From Zygnema cylindricum (taxonomy: Eukaryota; Streptophyta; Zygnematophyceae; Zygnematales; Zygnemataceae): DNA of 64,000 bases. A model generated the notes under the pieces. The model was not told where the DNA came from, searched no databases, and saw only the letters and a list, made by a program, of their open reading frames with translations. The position numbers and the translations under genes are program-made. Shown piece by piece: positions 32,171 through 43,788 of this stretch. Position 1 is the stretch's first letter, and every line of letters begins with the position of its first letter. The stretch covers positions 436,241-500,240 of the forward strand of contig JBBHKE010001377.1 in the NCBI GenBank assembly GCA_037447655.1. Direction: 5' to 3'.

Positions 32171-34379
32171 ATATCTGGTTTCCTTCCAACCCATCTCTCA
32201 TAAGGTGTGACTCCCTTTACTGCTGAGGTGAGGACTCTATTCTTAATATAGTTGGCACAGTTCATTGCCTCTGCCCAAAATCTCTTTCCTATTTCTGGTC
32301 TGCCAACATACTGCATGCACTATCTCCTAGTGTTCTATTCAACCTCTCAGCTACCCCATTTTGTTCCGGGTTATATGGTACAGTTTTCTGGTGTTGCACT
32401 CCCTCATCTCTCAGATATTCCTCAAATTGGTTAGAGGTATATTCCCCCCCATTATCACTCCTTATCCTCTTAATAGGGGTTTCATGCAACTTCTCACTCC
32501 AAGCTTTATATTCTTTGAAGTAAGTGGATGCTTCAGACTTATTTTTCAGAAAGTAGACTCTAGAGTATCTAGACCAATTATCAGTTATTGTCATCATAAA
32601 CCTCTTTCCTCCAACCGAAGGTACTTTTGCAGGTCCCCAAATATCTGTGTGGACCAAATCTAACACTTTCTCACCTCTATATGTGGCGGCTTTGGGAAAG
32701 GGAAGTTTGTGAGCCTTACCTTGAGCACAACCACTACAATCATCCATTATTTCATTATCCCCAAACTGAATGCCATCTACTACCCCAAGCTTTTTCATTT
32801 CCCTTAACCTATCAAAATGCACATGCCCCAAACGCTTATGCCAAATCATCACCTTAGGAACAGCAACATAGTAAGCATTCTTCTTTTCATTACTCAAGTT
32901 AAGCCTAAACATTCCTTGGCTACCCTTATCTGGTGTGAAGTAAACTTCATTCCCATACTTAGCTGTAAAGACTCCCTTTCTGGTGAAGGTATCAAACTCT
33001 TTGTCATCTAACACAGACGTAGAGACAAGATTTTTACTCAACTGAGGAATGTAAAGTACATCTGAGAATGTAAGTATAGAGGTCTTACCCTCCACTAAGA
33101 CTTTCAGATCTACTGATCCCACTAGATCTGTAGTAACCACTCTCCCATCCCCATACTCTATCTCTACAGTAGGAATCTTTTGTAGCTTAGTGAAGAGTTC
33201 TTTATCACGGCACATATGCATGGATGCACCTGAGTCGATGATCCATCCTTCCTGTGGAGCTTCCCGAATTGCTCCAAGGGCACACTTCTGCCTCCGAGGG
33301 ATCTCCTTCTCCTCCAGACTCTCGTCAAGAAGAAGCTCCCCATCCTCCTCAGATGACTCATCCTCGATTTCTCCTGACACTTTTGTAACCACAAGTGCCT
33401 TTTTCTTCCCTCCGGAAGAACCCCCTCCACGGTTTTCTTGGAGCCTCAGCTCTGACAACTTGACACAATCTGCAATAAAGTGTCCCGACTTTTTGCAATA
33501 ATGACAAAGACCCTTTGGGGGCCTCTGTCCCCCAGAATTATCTCTTTCCCCTCTATAAGGTTTCTTCGGATCCTTCCCCCATCGGTCCCCTCCTGCTGCT
33601 AGAGCTTGAATGCTCTTTCCTCCTCTCCTAATCTCCATTGTGTTTTCATGCACAAGTATCATCCTGACTACTGTGTTCCATTTCCATGAACTATCAGGCA
33701 TTCCCTGTACTCGGTACACTATGTTTTCGAACTCATCTGGTAATTTCATGATAAGGGTGTTAACTTTCATTTTCATTGTACCTGTCCACCCGGCACTTTC
33801 CATTTCCATATACAAACAAGAAAGATCATTATAGTAATCTAACATCTTTCCTCCTTTGTAAGTGTAACTCAATAGCTTTTGCTCAGCCAACTGGAGCTCC
33901 TGAATAGTTCCAGCTTTATAAATCTCCACCAAACTCTCCCACAATTCCTCTGCCTTGTAAATGTGAAGATGAGGAGTGGCCAAACTTTGAGTGAGGTGCC
34001 TCAAAATGAAGTTCTTGGCAGCCATGTTTACATCCTCCCACATTTGAGTATCGTTCTCCACGGTCTTCACGGTCGCCGTTCCTGATACTGTGGCAATAGG
34101 AGTGAGGGGTGTCTCCTTCCCTTTCTCTTTTTCGGACACACTGCTGTCCCCATCATCTGCCTCCTCCGCTGAGGCAGCCGTTGTTGCAGAAAACCTTACT
34201 CCCCCAAATCCTGGTGGAGTTCCCGAAGGTGGACGTTTCACTTGTCCACTGACGATGCCCCAGTATCGTTTTTCACACAAAGCTCCCATCATCATGGCTT
34301 CCCAATAGATGAACCCAGATCCATTGAAGGTGGGCACCCTAGAGGGTGGGCCCATAACCTGCAATTCTGTGTCCTCCAT
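32171..34379 (-). pseudogene. Gag, protease and most of integrase of element H
   Basis: One open frame of 696 codons runs from the ATG at 34379, 20 nt inside the LTR, to 32289. It begins M-E-D-T-E-L-Q-V-M-G-P-P, reading through the primer site. It then shows a gag body, the CCHC knuckle CHYCKKSGHFIADC, an acidic stretch (ESSEEDGELLLDESLEEKE), protease WIIDSGASMHMC, the GAG-pre-integrase HKRLGHVHFDRL and the integrase signatures HTDIWGPAKV, RSDNGGEYTSN and NGVAERLNRT. A small indel near 32290 (ADQK then stop) shifts the frame shortly before the break caused by element C. Gag and protease appear intact, so this is the best preserved family II 5' half besides F. Confidence 0.96.
34345..34359 (-). 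promoter_or_regulatory. Primer binding site, half-tRNA-Met (element H)
   Basis: Plus-strand GGTGGGCCCATAACC abuts the LTR at 34360, a 15-nt match to the initiator tRNA-Met anticodon arm. Confidence 0.85.
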
Positions 34380-35364
34380 TGGACTACAGAATACAGGAAG
34401 CCTCTAGATAGTATTTAACTAACCCACTTTAAGCCACAACCACTTCTGCCCTAGAAGGCAAACTGAGAATTTGACTGCACCCCTGTGTAGCCTGGACTCC
34501 CCTGAGTCCGTAGCAAAAAGAATCACTGAAAACGGCCAACCAGGCGATAAGTTATGAGCCGGCAAAAATGCCAATTTATACAAAGCTCTCTTAGAGAGAG
34601 GTGTGTGTCTACCAAATATTTCCTAAGTCCTAAATCCCTCTCACAACCCCTATCTACTAAAGTACGAACCAATCGTATTACTGTAAAGTACAGAAAGGTA
34701 CTATGGCCGATGTACTTTCTGTACGGCCGGTGTACGACAAGGCTCTTGAGTGGACGCGTGTCATTTTTCCACTTGTCCGTATTTCCTCCGGAATTCCCGC
34801 GACCGAATGTCATCCTTCCACGCGGCGCCACGTCATGCCACGTCCATAAAATCCAAAGTGACCATTCCGCGATCTCGGCGACGACGTGCGCCGTCGGATT
34901 AAATCCGACATTAAATGTCGACCGTTAAAAGTGTCTGTTTCATTTGTTTCGTGCGAAATGACGTTTCGCACTAAACCTTAACAAGTTCTATGTTCGTTTC
35001 GTTTCATATTCCAGTTAGATCATTTCGGTACTATACAACAGTTTATATATGAATGAAACCCTATATAATCTAACGGACTTCTACGACAGACTGGTTAGAG
35101 CTAACGGCTACGCCGCGCTCTACCGGTCGGGGGTTCGAGTCCTGCCGGACTCAACCTTTTGTTGAGAGTGACTTAAGTCACTCTTTAGTCCTTCCTATGG
35201 AGCTGAGGCAGCCATGGCTCCATCGCTCTCTCTCTCTCTTTCAGTGACTACAACAAGTATGGGGGAGAGAGAGAAGAGATGGAGGCAGGCTGCCATCATT
35301 TCTTATATATGTTTCCGCTAATTTATTTTAAACTAGAAAATACAAAAAACTACTTATTTCAACA
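34360..35364 (-). repeat. 5' LTR of element H
   Basis: TGCAATTC...TTTCAACA on plus. Three differences from the 3' LTR occur in the first ~110 bp and very few after. A TATA-like TATAAATT (element sense) lies near 34574-34582. Confidence 0.95.
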
Positions 35365-35369
35365 CCAAA

Positions 35370-38300
35370 TACAACCATAAGTCCCTAGGTCCCACTAGGT
35401 ATCTCATTACTCTCTTGGCTGCCTCCTAGTCTCTCTTTCTAAGATCATTAAGACTCCTACTGAGGACTGCAACTGCTGCTGCTATGTCTGGTCTGGTACA
35501 ATTCATAAAGTAGATTAAACGTCCTATAACCTGTCTATAAGGAATAGATTTCATAAACTGTCTTTCTTTTAGACTCATATGATCATCTAAGATTAACACT
35601 CCTCCTTCTACACTCCCATCACTTACTTTCTTCAAGTCCTTGGGAGTGGTACAACTGTTTGCCTTATCCATTTGGAATTTCTCAAGCATATTTCCTATAG
35701 CTTTTTTTTGAGTAAGTCTGATAATCCACTTCTCCCTATCTCTTTCTATTTGAATTCCCAATCTGTTTTTTGCCTCCCCTAAATCCTTCATGTCAAATCT
35801 GCTTCTAAGATCTTTCTTTAGCTTATTGATCTTTTCCATAAACTTACTTAACACCAGCAAATCATCCATATAAATTGCAATGAAAATAACACCATTCTCA
35901 TCCCCAAACATGTAAATAGAATGGTCAAAACTTATTGGGATATATCCTACACTGGTGAGAAACTCATCTAGTTTCTAATTCCTTTGTTTGGGAGCCTATT
36001 TCAGTCCGTATAAAGACTTTATTAGTCTGCAGACTTTACTCTCCTCTCCCTCTTCTACAAATCCCTCAGGTTGCCGCATGAAGATTTCTTCCTCTAGTTC
36101 ACCGTTGAGGAAGGCGGTTTTAATATCCATCTAGTGTATTTCCATGTCTTACCGCAACTTCGAGACTAAGGAGAATCCTTACACATGGGAATCGAACCAC
36201 TAGAGAAAAAGTCTCCTCATAATCGAGTCCCTCTTTTTGAGTGAACCCATTTGCTACCAATTAAGCCTTATATCTCCCAATGGTATAATCTGGGTTCACT
36301 TTTAGTTTAAACACCCATTTGCACCCAATGGGTTTTCTGTTTGGAGGTCAGTCCACCAGCTCCCAAGTATTAGCTTCCATGATTGTTCCCATCTCATCAT
36401 TTATGGCTCTGACCCATCTATCTCTCTCCGGACTGTCCATTGCCTCTATCTATGATTGAGGCTCATCTGGGGGAGATAACTTTGTTACCTTGTGAGCAGC
36501 CTGTTTTTCTTGTAGGCTTTTGCTGCTCTTGTGTCCTCCCTCAAAGTCAGAAGCTGGAATGGAGGGAAGTCTTGAATTCCTCCGTGCTGTCTCATCAGCT
36601 CCCCAATCCATGGAAATCGGGTTCGGCTCAATTCCTCTTTCTCCTTAGAGTGTATAAAAATATGAGGAGATTCGCGTATATCTCCCCCATCTTAGATCTC
36701 CCTTGAATCTGCAATCATCTTTTCACTTGTGTCCCTTCTGGGAATATATGAGTCCTCCTCACTCTTGGACTCAAAACTGATTTTTATTTTCGTAGTGTAT
36801 ATGAAGGGATCAAATGACTTTCCTTCATCCATGACTACAAGATGCTTTACCAGAATGATATTTTGTTTAGCTAAGTTATAGACTTTATATCCCTTGACAT
36901 CCTCATCATATCCCACAAAATATCCTGGTTTTCCCTTAACATCTAGTTTCCAGTTTTTCTTATCTGTGTCAAGACTGTAAACTTGACTACCGAATACTTT
37001 CAAGTGAGAAATATCCGGTTTCCTTCCAACCCATCTCTCATAAGGTGTCATTCATTTAATGGTTGTAGTCAGGAATATATTCTTAATGTAGTTAGCACTG
37101 TTCATGGCTTCTGCCCAAAATCTTCTTCCTATTTTCTTGTCAGCCAACATACTAAATACACTATCTTCAGAGTCTGGTTTAACCTCTCAGCTACCCCATT
37201 TTGTTCTAGATTATTTGGTACTGTTTTCTAATGCTGAACTCCCTCATCTTTCAAGTATTCCTCAAACTGGTCAGAGGTGTACTCTCCCCCATTATCACTC
37301 CTTATTCACTTAATGGGGGTTCCGTGCAACTTCTCACTCCAGGCTTTGTATTTTTTGAAGTACTTTGGTGTTTCAGACTTTGTTTTTAGGAAATATACTA
37401 TAGAATATCTATACCAGTCATCAGTAATTGTCTGCATATACCTCTTTCCCCCAACCGAACGTACTCTTGCTTGTCCCCAGATATCTGTGTGGACCAGATC
37501 TAGTATATTCTCACCTCTATATGTGGCAATTTTGGGAAAAGGTAGTCTGTGAGCCTTACCTGGGCACAACCACTACAATCATCCATCCTTTCATTATCGC
37601 CAAACTAAATGCCGTCTACTAAACCTAGCTTCTTCATTTCCCTCTACCTATCAAATTGCACATGCCCCAACCGCTTATGCCAGATCATCAAGCTTGGGAC
37701 ACTACCATTGTAAGCAGTTTTCTTTTCATTACAAAGGTTAAGCCTAAACATTCCTTAGCTACCCTTATCTGCTGTAAAGTAGACTTCATCTCCAAACTTA
37801 GCTGTAAAGACCCCTTTTCTAGTGAAGGTATCAAAATCCTTGTCATCTAATACAGTAGTAGACACAAGATTTTTACTCAACTGAGGAATGTAGAGTACAT
37901 CTGAAAAGGTGAGTATAGAAGTCTTACCCTCCACTAAGACTTTCAGATCTACCAAGCCCACTAGATATGTAATAACTACTCTCCCATCCCCATACTCTAT
38001 TTCTACAGTATGGATCTTTCTTAGCTTAGTGAAGAGGTGCGTTTTAGGACACATATGCATGGATGCACCTGAATTGATGATCCATCTTTCATGTGGAGCT
38101 TCTCGAATGGCTCTAAGAGCACACTTCTGTTTTTGAGGGATCTCCTTCTCCTCAAGATTCTCATCGAGAAGAAGCTCCCCATCCCCCTCCTTAGAGGACT
38201 CTTCCTCCTCAGTCTCTCCTATTACTCGTGTGACCACAAGTGCCTTCTTCTTCCCTCCGGAAGAACCCCCTCTACGGTTTTCTTAGAGTCTCAGCTCCGA

Positions 38301-39233
38301 CAACTTGATGCAATTAGCTATGAAGTGTCTCGGCTTTTTGCGGAAATGACAAAAACCCTTTGGGGGCCTAGGTTCTTCAGATTGATCTCTTTCTCCTTTG
38401 AAGTTGTTGTACAGCTTCTTCGGATCCTTCCTCCACCAGTTCGTTCCAGCAGCTACAGCTTGAACGCTCTAACCTCCTTTACGGATCTCAATAGTGTTCT
38501 CCTGCACGAGTATCATTCAGACCATGGTGTTCCACTTCCAAAAACTGTCATCCATTTATTGCACTCGGTACACTTTATTTTCATATTCCTCAAGGAGCTT
38601 CATGATGACAGTGTTAACTTTCATCTTCATTGTGCTTGTCCATCCGGCACTCTCCATCTCCATATACAGGCAAGATAGATCATTACAGTTATCTAACATC
38701 TTCCCTCCCTTGTAAGTATAACTCCCCAACCTTTGCTCCGCCACCTGGAGCTCCTAAATGGTAGTAGCTCTGTAGATCTCCACTAAAGTCAGCCACAACT
38801 CCTCAACCTTGAAGATGTAAAGATGAGAGGTCGCCAAAGCTTGAGTGAGGTGCCTCAAAATGAAATGCCTGGCATTCATGTTGGTGTACTCCCACATTTG
38901 AATATCGTTTTCCTCGGTATTCACGACCACCGCTCCCGGTGTTGTGGCAATTGGAGTAAGAGTTGTCTCATTTCCTTTCCCTTTTTCGGACACACTGCTA
39001 TCCCCATCATCTGCTCCTCCGTTGGAGCAGATGTTGCTGCAAAAAAACCTCACTCCATCAAACCCTGGTGGGGTCCCGTGAGATGGACGTTTCACTCGTC
39101 CACTGATGAAAACCCAATATCGTTTTTCACACAATGCCCCTGTCAACATGGCTTCCCAGTAAATGAACCCAGATCAGTTGAGGATGGGCACCCTAGAGGG
39201 TGGGCCCATAACCTGCAATTTTGTGTCCCCCAT
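35370..39233 (-). pseudogene. Gag, protease, integrase and RT of element J, heavily broken
   Basis: Continues the RNase H piece left of element H. The ATG at 39233 lies inside the LTR and opens M-G-D-T-K-L-Q-V-M-G-P-P. Recognisable pieces: gag 39149-38754 and 38744-38556; acidic linker and protease 38237-37755 (INSGASMHMC, with the catalytic Asp replaced by Asn); GAG-pre-integrase and integrase 37569-37306 (HTDIWGQARV); 37051-36692 (GRKPDISHLKVFGSQVYSL); RT end and RNase H start 35911-35426 (YMDDLLVLSK in place of YVDD, and GRLIYFMNCTRPDIAAAV). Many stops and frameshifts separate them. The protease active-site change and fragmentation mark it as dead. Confidence 0.92.
39199..39213 (-). promoter_or_regulatory. 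Primer binding site, half-tRNA-Met (element J)
   Basis: GGTGGGCCCATAACC abuts the LTR start at 39214; perfect 15-nt match despite the age of the element. Confidence 0.85.
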
Positions 39234-40213
39234 TGGATCACAGAATTTAGGAAGCCTCTAGATAGCTTTTGGCTAGCCCTCTTTCTATTTGGATCACTGC
39301 TACCCAAGCTAGCAAGTAGACGATCTGATTGCACCCCTGTGCAGTCTGGACTCCCTTGAGTCCACAGCAAAAAGAATCTCTAAAAATGCCCAACCATGCG
39401 ATTGATTATCAAGTGGCAAAAATGCCAATATTTATACAAGCTTGTTGGGAGAGAGGCGGCTTCCTCCTCAATCCTCTAAGTCGTAAACCCCTCTCTCAAC
39501 CCTTATCTACTGATGTACGAACCAATCAAAAGAATGTTTAGTACAGAAAGGTACTAAGGCCAATGTACTTTCTGTACGGCATGTGTACGACAAGGCCATG
39601 GAGTGGACGTCTGTCTCCTTCGGACTCGTTCTCATGTTCTCCGGGATTTCCTCTTCTCAATGATACCTTGCCACGTGCCACCAGGTTATGTCACGACTAA
39701 AAACCGCCAAGACGGCCATTCCAGGATCTCGGCGATGATGCATGCCGTCGAATCCTAAATCGGCTTTAAATGTTCACCGTTCAAAAACGAATGTTCAGTA
39801 TATTTGTTTTGTGCGTACTGAAAGTCAACTAGTTTTTATGTCCGCACTTTGTTATCCTGTTAATCGGATTAATGATCTAGCTAATGTTTAAATAGAAGTC
39901 AAACCCTATGTATCCTAATGAACTACTACGACAAACCGATAAGAGCTGACGGCTACGGCTTACTCTGCCGGTCGCAGGTTCGAGTCCCGCCGGACTCAAC
40001 TTTTTGTTGAGAGTGACTTAGGACACTCTTTAGTTCAGCCTATGGAGCTCAGGTAGCCATGGCTCCACCGCCCTCTCTCTCTCTTTCAGTGACTACAACA
40101 AGTATGAGGGCTAGAGAAAGAAGGTGGAGGCAGGTTGCCTGTGCTTTTTCTTTTAGCTATTTTAACTAATTAAGACCTAGAAAATACCTCTCATAAATGT
40201 AGTGATTTCAACA
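39214..40213 (-). repeat. 5' LTR of element J
   Basis: TGCAATTTTG...TTTCAACA on plus; flanked by the CTATA duplication at 40214-40218. Clearly more diverged from its partner than the H or C LTR pairs. Confidence 0.93.
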
Positions 40214-40502
40214 CTATATAATAGTAAATTTTAATATACTGAATTATATTTTTCACTCTATATAGCGTGGCATACCATGTGTTACCTTATGTTTTGTACT
40301 CTATGTAACGAGATAACGACGATGGAGTAAGTCAAAATAATCCGTACAAATGTACATATGAACAGTATAATTATTGCTACTAGTGTTATCGCGATAAAAA
40401 ACTTATATTATCAGTTTTTTATCGTCGATAATACCAGTTTCGATATATCGTGTGAGTACATCGATTATCAGCAAGTAAAATAATGGTAAAAATCAATTAT
40501 CG
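40214..40502. other. Unidentified sequence with a strong hairpin
   Basis: Pre-insertion sequence to the right of J, no frame supported. An imperfect palindrome has 18-19 bp arms at 40386-40403 and 40413-40431 (TTATCGCGATAAAAAACT and AGTTTTTTATCGTCGATAA) around a 9-bp loop. Confidence 0.6.
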
Positions 40503-40762
40503 TGTCTAGCGTGCTTGAGAAACATGAGAGAAGGGCCCACTGCGAGGAGTATTCGGCATCGAAGTCCTGCAAATAACCCCCAAAATGCGAATGCTTTTCA
40601 TAATAATGATTATGCCCACTGCTGCCCGCATTCCTCCTATGGACATGCATGCAAAATAGGGATGAGTGCATGGGGAGGGCGAAAACATATCTCCTCCCCC
40701 TTCCTTTTCCCACTTGGCCGGGGAAAGGGGTTGGGTTCTTGGTAATTGAGTCGGTGTCCTGA
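40503..40762 (-). repeat. 260-bp direct repeat, copy 1 (LTR-like)
   Basis: Matches 41956-42215 along its whole length (TGTC[T/G]AGCGTGC ... GGTGTC[C/T]TGA). Copy 2 sits next to the polypurine tract of element K, so this is probably a second LTR of the same family. Its ends are not clean TG...CA. Confidence 0.65.
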
Positions 40763-41955
40763 TTTTGTTATGATCTGTTGGAAGTCTAACAAATGTCCTC
40801 TCAAAATCCACTATTCTGGTACAAAAGATTTTGGTAATCAACCCCGGAGGAAAACCAACCGAAGCCCCAAAAAGGACTACCAAAGAGAGAACAAAGACAC
40901 TCCCACTGAGAATAATGATAGGATGAAATAAAAATAGGCTGTCTCAGAATAAACAATATCACCTTGCCCTAGAAATTAGAGAATAAAGGTATAATTTGGA
41001 ATGATAGCAAGCGAGCTCAACATACCCCCAAAATGTAACATTGACAACAAGAGGAGTCAAAATCTCTCTCGAAGACACCAAAGCAGGTAAAAGCCTCCTT
41101 AACTCCTCGGTTTCCGCAACCCGGAACCGGCAAGACCCTTCTCCGTATCCAACAGACACTATTCCCAAATCGCCCAAACAGGAAAGATAGTGCCAACTAC
41201 CCAACCGGACTACGACTTCCACAAATGACAGATGCTAACAAAGATGGCAATAGGGTTACAATCACATACAAAAAAAAAGTTCTCCAAAAGAAAGTTTGCG
41301 CAAATTTCTAAGATTTTTCTCAGGAGACAGTAAAGAAACAGCAACTTGTGTCCTTCGGCCCCAAGCACCTTATACAACAAAGTTTGTCCAGTTTCAGATC
41401 CAAAAGGTCAACGTAATGCAAGGAGCCAATGAGCGGAGAGCATTTGCTATCGAACTCACATAGGACAAATAAAGCCGTTCCACAGGGCAAAAATTTCTGC
41501 TTCAGACTCCGGCTAAATCCAAAACTGAGAGTCCAAATTGGAACCACTAATCCACCAAAAATCCTGAACCGGCGTAGGAACACCAGACTTTGACTTAGGG
41601 TGATTAATGGACTGAAAGTCATCTGAACCTGAACTGAATTCCGACTGATAGATAATAGCATAATCTAAATGACAATCCAAAAAGTTATGTGGCCATCCAC
41701 AATGTACCCCCCACTATGGCAGGAGGAAGCTAGTCGTTGGTAACAGAATTGCAATCTTTGAGACGGGAGAACTTGGCCATCCGACCTCCGTTAGGGGTGA
41801 AATAAAGTGCGTCCCGCTCAATTTGAAAAATAAAAGAATCATGTTTAGCTGTGTACACTCGTTCCTCCGTACTTTGATGTCCGTACAGGGGAAAATGGGC
41901 CCGGAAATCCTTGGTGAAATAAAAGGGTGCGTGTAAAGCACATGAGCTTGACAGT
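40763..41955. other. Unidentified sequence between the two 260-bp repeats
   Basis: About 1.2 kb with only short minus-strand frames (40883-40506, 41222-40959, 41661-41320) that I cannot assign. It may be the internal part of a small non-autonomous element bounded by the two repeats. Confidence 0.4.
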
Positions 41956-42215
41956 TGTCGAGCGTGCCTGAGAAACATGAGAGAAGGGCCCACTACCAAT
42001 AGTAGTCGGCATTGGAGTCCTACAAAGAACCCCCAAAATGAACATTCTTTTTATATTAATGATTATGCCCACTGCTCCCCGCATTCCTCCCATGGACATG
42101 CATGCAAAATAAGGATGAGTGCATGGGGAGGGCGAAAAGATATCTCCTCCCCCTTCTTTTTCCCACCTGGCCCGGGAAAGGGGTTGGGTTTTTGGTAATT
42201 GAGCCGGTGTCTTGA
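41956..42215 (-). repeat. 260-bp direct repeat, copy 2: probable 3' LTR of element K
   Basis: Same sequence as 40503-40762. A pyrimidine run TTCCCCCCCTCTTA at 42217-42230 follows, which is a polypurine tract on the minus strand, and then the pol frame of K. Position and context fit a short 3' LTR. Confidence 0.65.
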
Positions 42216-42258
42216 TTTCCCCCCCTCTTAGTCAACCGTGACTAAGACATAAGAATAA

Positions 42259-42912
42259 TTACCCACCCAATTCGCAGTTCCTGCAGAACAAGAGGGAAGA
42301 GGCTTTAGGACGAGAGTCCCAAGAGGATGGAAGGCAGGACTGATGCCAACATTGGTCACATCGGTCACACACTAGTATAGGACCCGCAGAAGATGACAAG
42401 AGGCAGCCGGAGGAATATGAAGGTGGGTCGGCAAAATATGTGAGGTGAAAAGTCAGCTCGTCTTCCAATCCTCGTAGGTGACAGGGAGGTACATTGATCT
42501 GATTCTCCTTGATTTTCCGACCATCTTTCCCTTCCAGTGTCAAAACACCCTTATTGGAAACCTCTACCATTTTTAAGATCACCCAAACTGCCGAAATGTC
42601 CAGCGTGTCCTTTTTCTGTTGCATCCAATACACGAAATCTCCGGGCATAAATCGTCGTTGCCGCTGGACAAAATTCTCGCTCCGGCGTTGCGAATACCAA
42701 AGTTGATCTCGGTGCTGAGCTGCTTGTAAATTCCCCATGGCTAGAGGCATTTCTCGGTGAAATACCTTGGCTCTGTCGGCAATCAGTTTCTCGACCGTCC
42801 CCTTACTATCCTTCACCGGAAAGACCACTAATTGGGCGGAGGGAGCGCTGGATAGGGTTCGATGTCGTCCAAACAAAATGAAATAATGATTGTACAAGTG
42901 GAGGGAGGCCTG
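42259..42912 (-). pseudogene. Integrase C-terminal domain fused to a PHD-finger-like zinc module (element K)
   Basis: The open frame 42897-42259 (212 codons) continues the integrase frame after one TAG at 42913-42915. Residues 1-150 hold the usual gypsy integrase tail (ADRAKVFHREM, RRFMPGDFVYW, VSNKGVLTLEGKDG). Residues 162-208 then show S-S-G-C, CDRCDQCWHQSCL and CRNC. This fits the PHD pattern C4-H-C3 with Cys165, Cys177, Cys180, His185, Cys188, Cys205 and Cys208 in place; the first ligand is Ser162 (TCC, one base from TGC). An aromatic Trp sits before the His, as in canonical PHD fingers. The frame ends four residues later. Many plant gypsy integrases carry a chromodomain at this place, so a histone-reader role in target choice is a reasonable inference. 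A chance run of cysteines is unlikely given spacing and order. Confidence 0.75.
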
Positions 42913-43760
42913 CTAGCTAAATTTGTACCCTATGGCAATCGAAGGCACCCTTTTATCCCACTCTCCTAAATCCTCTTCAATATCATATTTCCGCAGCGAT
43001 TGCTTCATTGTTTGTACGCACCTTTCGGCCAAACCGTCGGCTTGTGGGTGGTCTCGGCTGGTCAGCCGGTGGTCGATGAGGCACAATTCCAACAAGTTGA
43101 AGAATTCTCCCGCGAATTCGGAGCCCTTGTCAATCAGAACTTTGGCTGGTAACCCAAATTGGGACAGCACTCTCTCTAAGAATGCGTCCGCAATAGCCTT
43201 GGACTCCTTCCGCGGTAAGACCACCAATTCGATCCACTTGGAAAAATGCTCTATCATTACCAATACAAAGCGGTTTCCTCCTATGTTGGTAGGGAGAGGA
43301 CGTAGCAGATCCAAAGACCACCAATTAAACATTCCCTAGATGGGAAGGGATTGAAGCTGGGCACCTCATTTTTTGTCGAAAGCTGCTTTGACTCGGTCAC
43401 AAGAAGAACGCATCTGCAAAATCAGGTTGACTTTGGTCCGCAACTTGTGCCACCAATACGATCCTGTGACTAGAGAGGTGGTCTGTTTCTACCCAAAATG
43501 GCCACATTATTGGTGGAGGCGAAAAATAAGAGTCTCCCTGTCAACCGATAGGGGGACCACTTTCCTCGTCTCGTCTGCCCATTTCCGGATTAAAATGCCT
43601 CTTTCCCACTCGTATGCCGCCATTCGAGTTTGAACCCAGGATAACTGAACTCCAGACAAATAGGGAAGAGGGGAACCTTGATTGATAGATTGAAATGTAT
43701 CAAGGTTATTCCAAATATCTTTCCGCCCGGCCCCTATTAGCGCTTGCCCCTCCACGTTTG
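42913..43760 (-). pseudogene. Ty3/gypsy integrase N-terminus and catalytic core (element K)
   Basis: The core frame 43332-42913 contains the three catalytic contexts: SLDLLRPLPT (first Asp), VLIDKGSEF (second Asp) and DHPQADGLAERCVQTMK (Glu). The upstream zinc-binding part (43760-43340) has histidines (RLHQ, CGHFG) and one CDR, but the second Cys of CX2C is replaced by Val, and stops lie at about 43506 and 43345. The core would insert the DNA copy into the host genome. Nonsense codons on both sides make it inactive. Confidence 0.85.
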
Positions 43761-43788
43761 CAAAGAAAGTTGACAGTTTCCCCCCAGA

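Larger units (their letters stand above)
22561..35364 (-). mobile_element. Element H: Ty1/copia, family II, TSD CCAAA, interrupted by element C
   Basis: The LTRs are 22561-23563 (1003 bp) and 34360-35364 (1005 bp), nearly identical where I compared them. CCAAA occurs at 22556-22560 and 35365-35369. Element C sits inside at 25717-32170 with its own ATATC duplication. Without C the element is about 6345 bp. It is inserted in the RNase H region of J. Confidence 0.96.
21052..40213 (-). mobile_element. Element J: Ty1/copia, family II, TSD CTATA, interrupted by element H
   Basis: The LTRs at 21052-22048 (997 bp) and 39214-40213 (1000 bp) start TGCAATT and end AACA on plus. CTATA flanks both sides (21047-21051 and 40214-40218). 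The internal region is split at 22560/35365 by element H, whose duplication CCAAA sits at the break. Without H the element is about 6353 bp, the normal size here. The LTR copies differ at many sites and the coding region is heavily damaged, so J is the oldest member of the nest. Confidence 0.95.

Noticed and set aside
41320-41661. Possible LINE-type RNase H remnant (EAEIFALWNGF in one frame)
   Set aside because: Only one short phrase fits and stops interrupt it; no catalytic residues can be placed.
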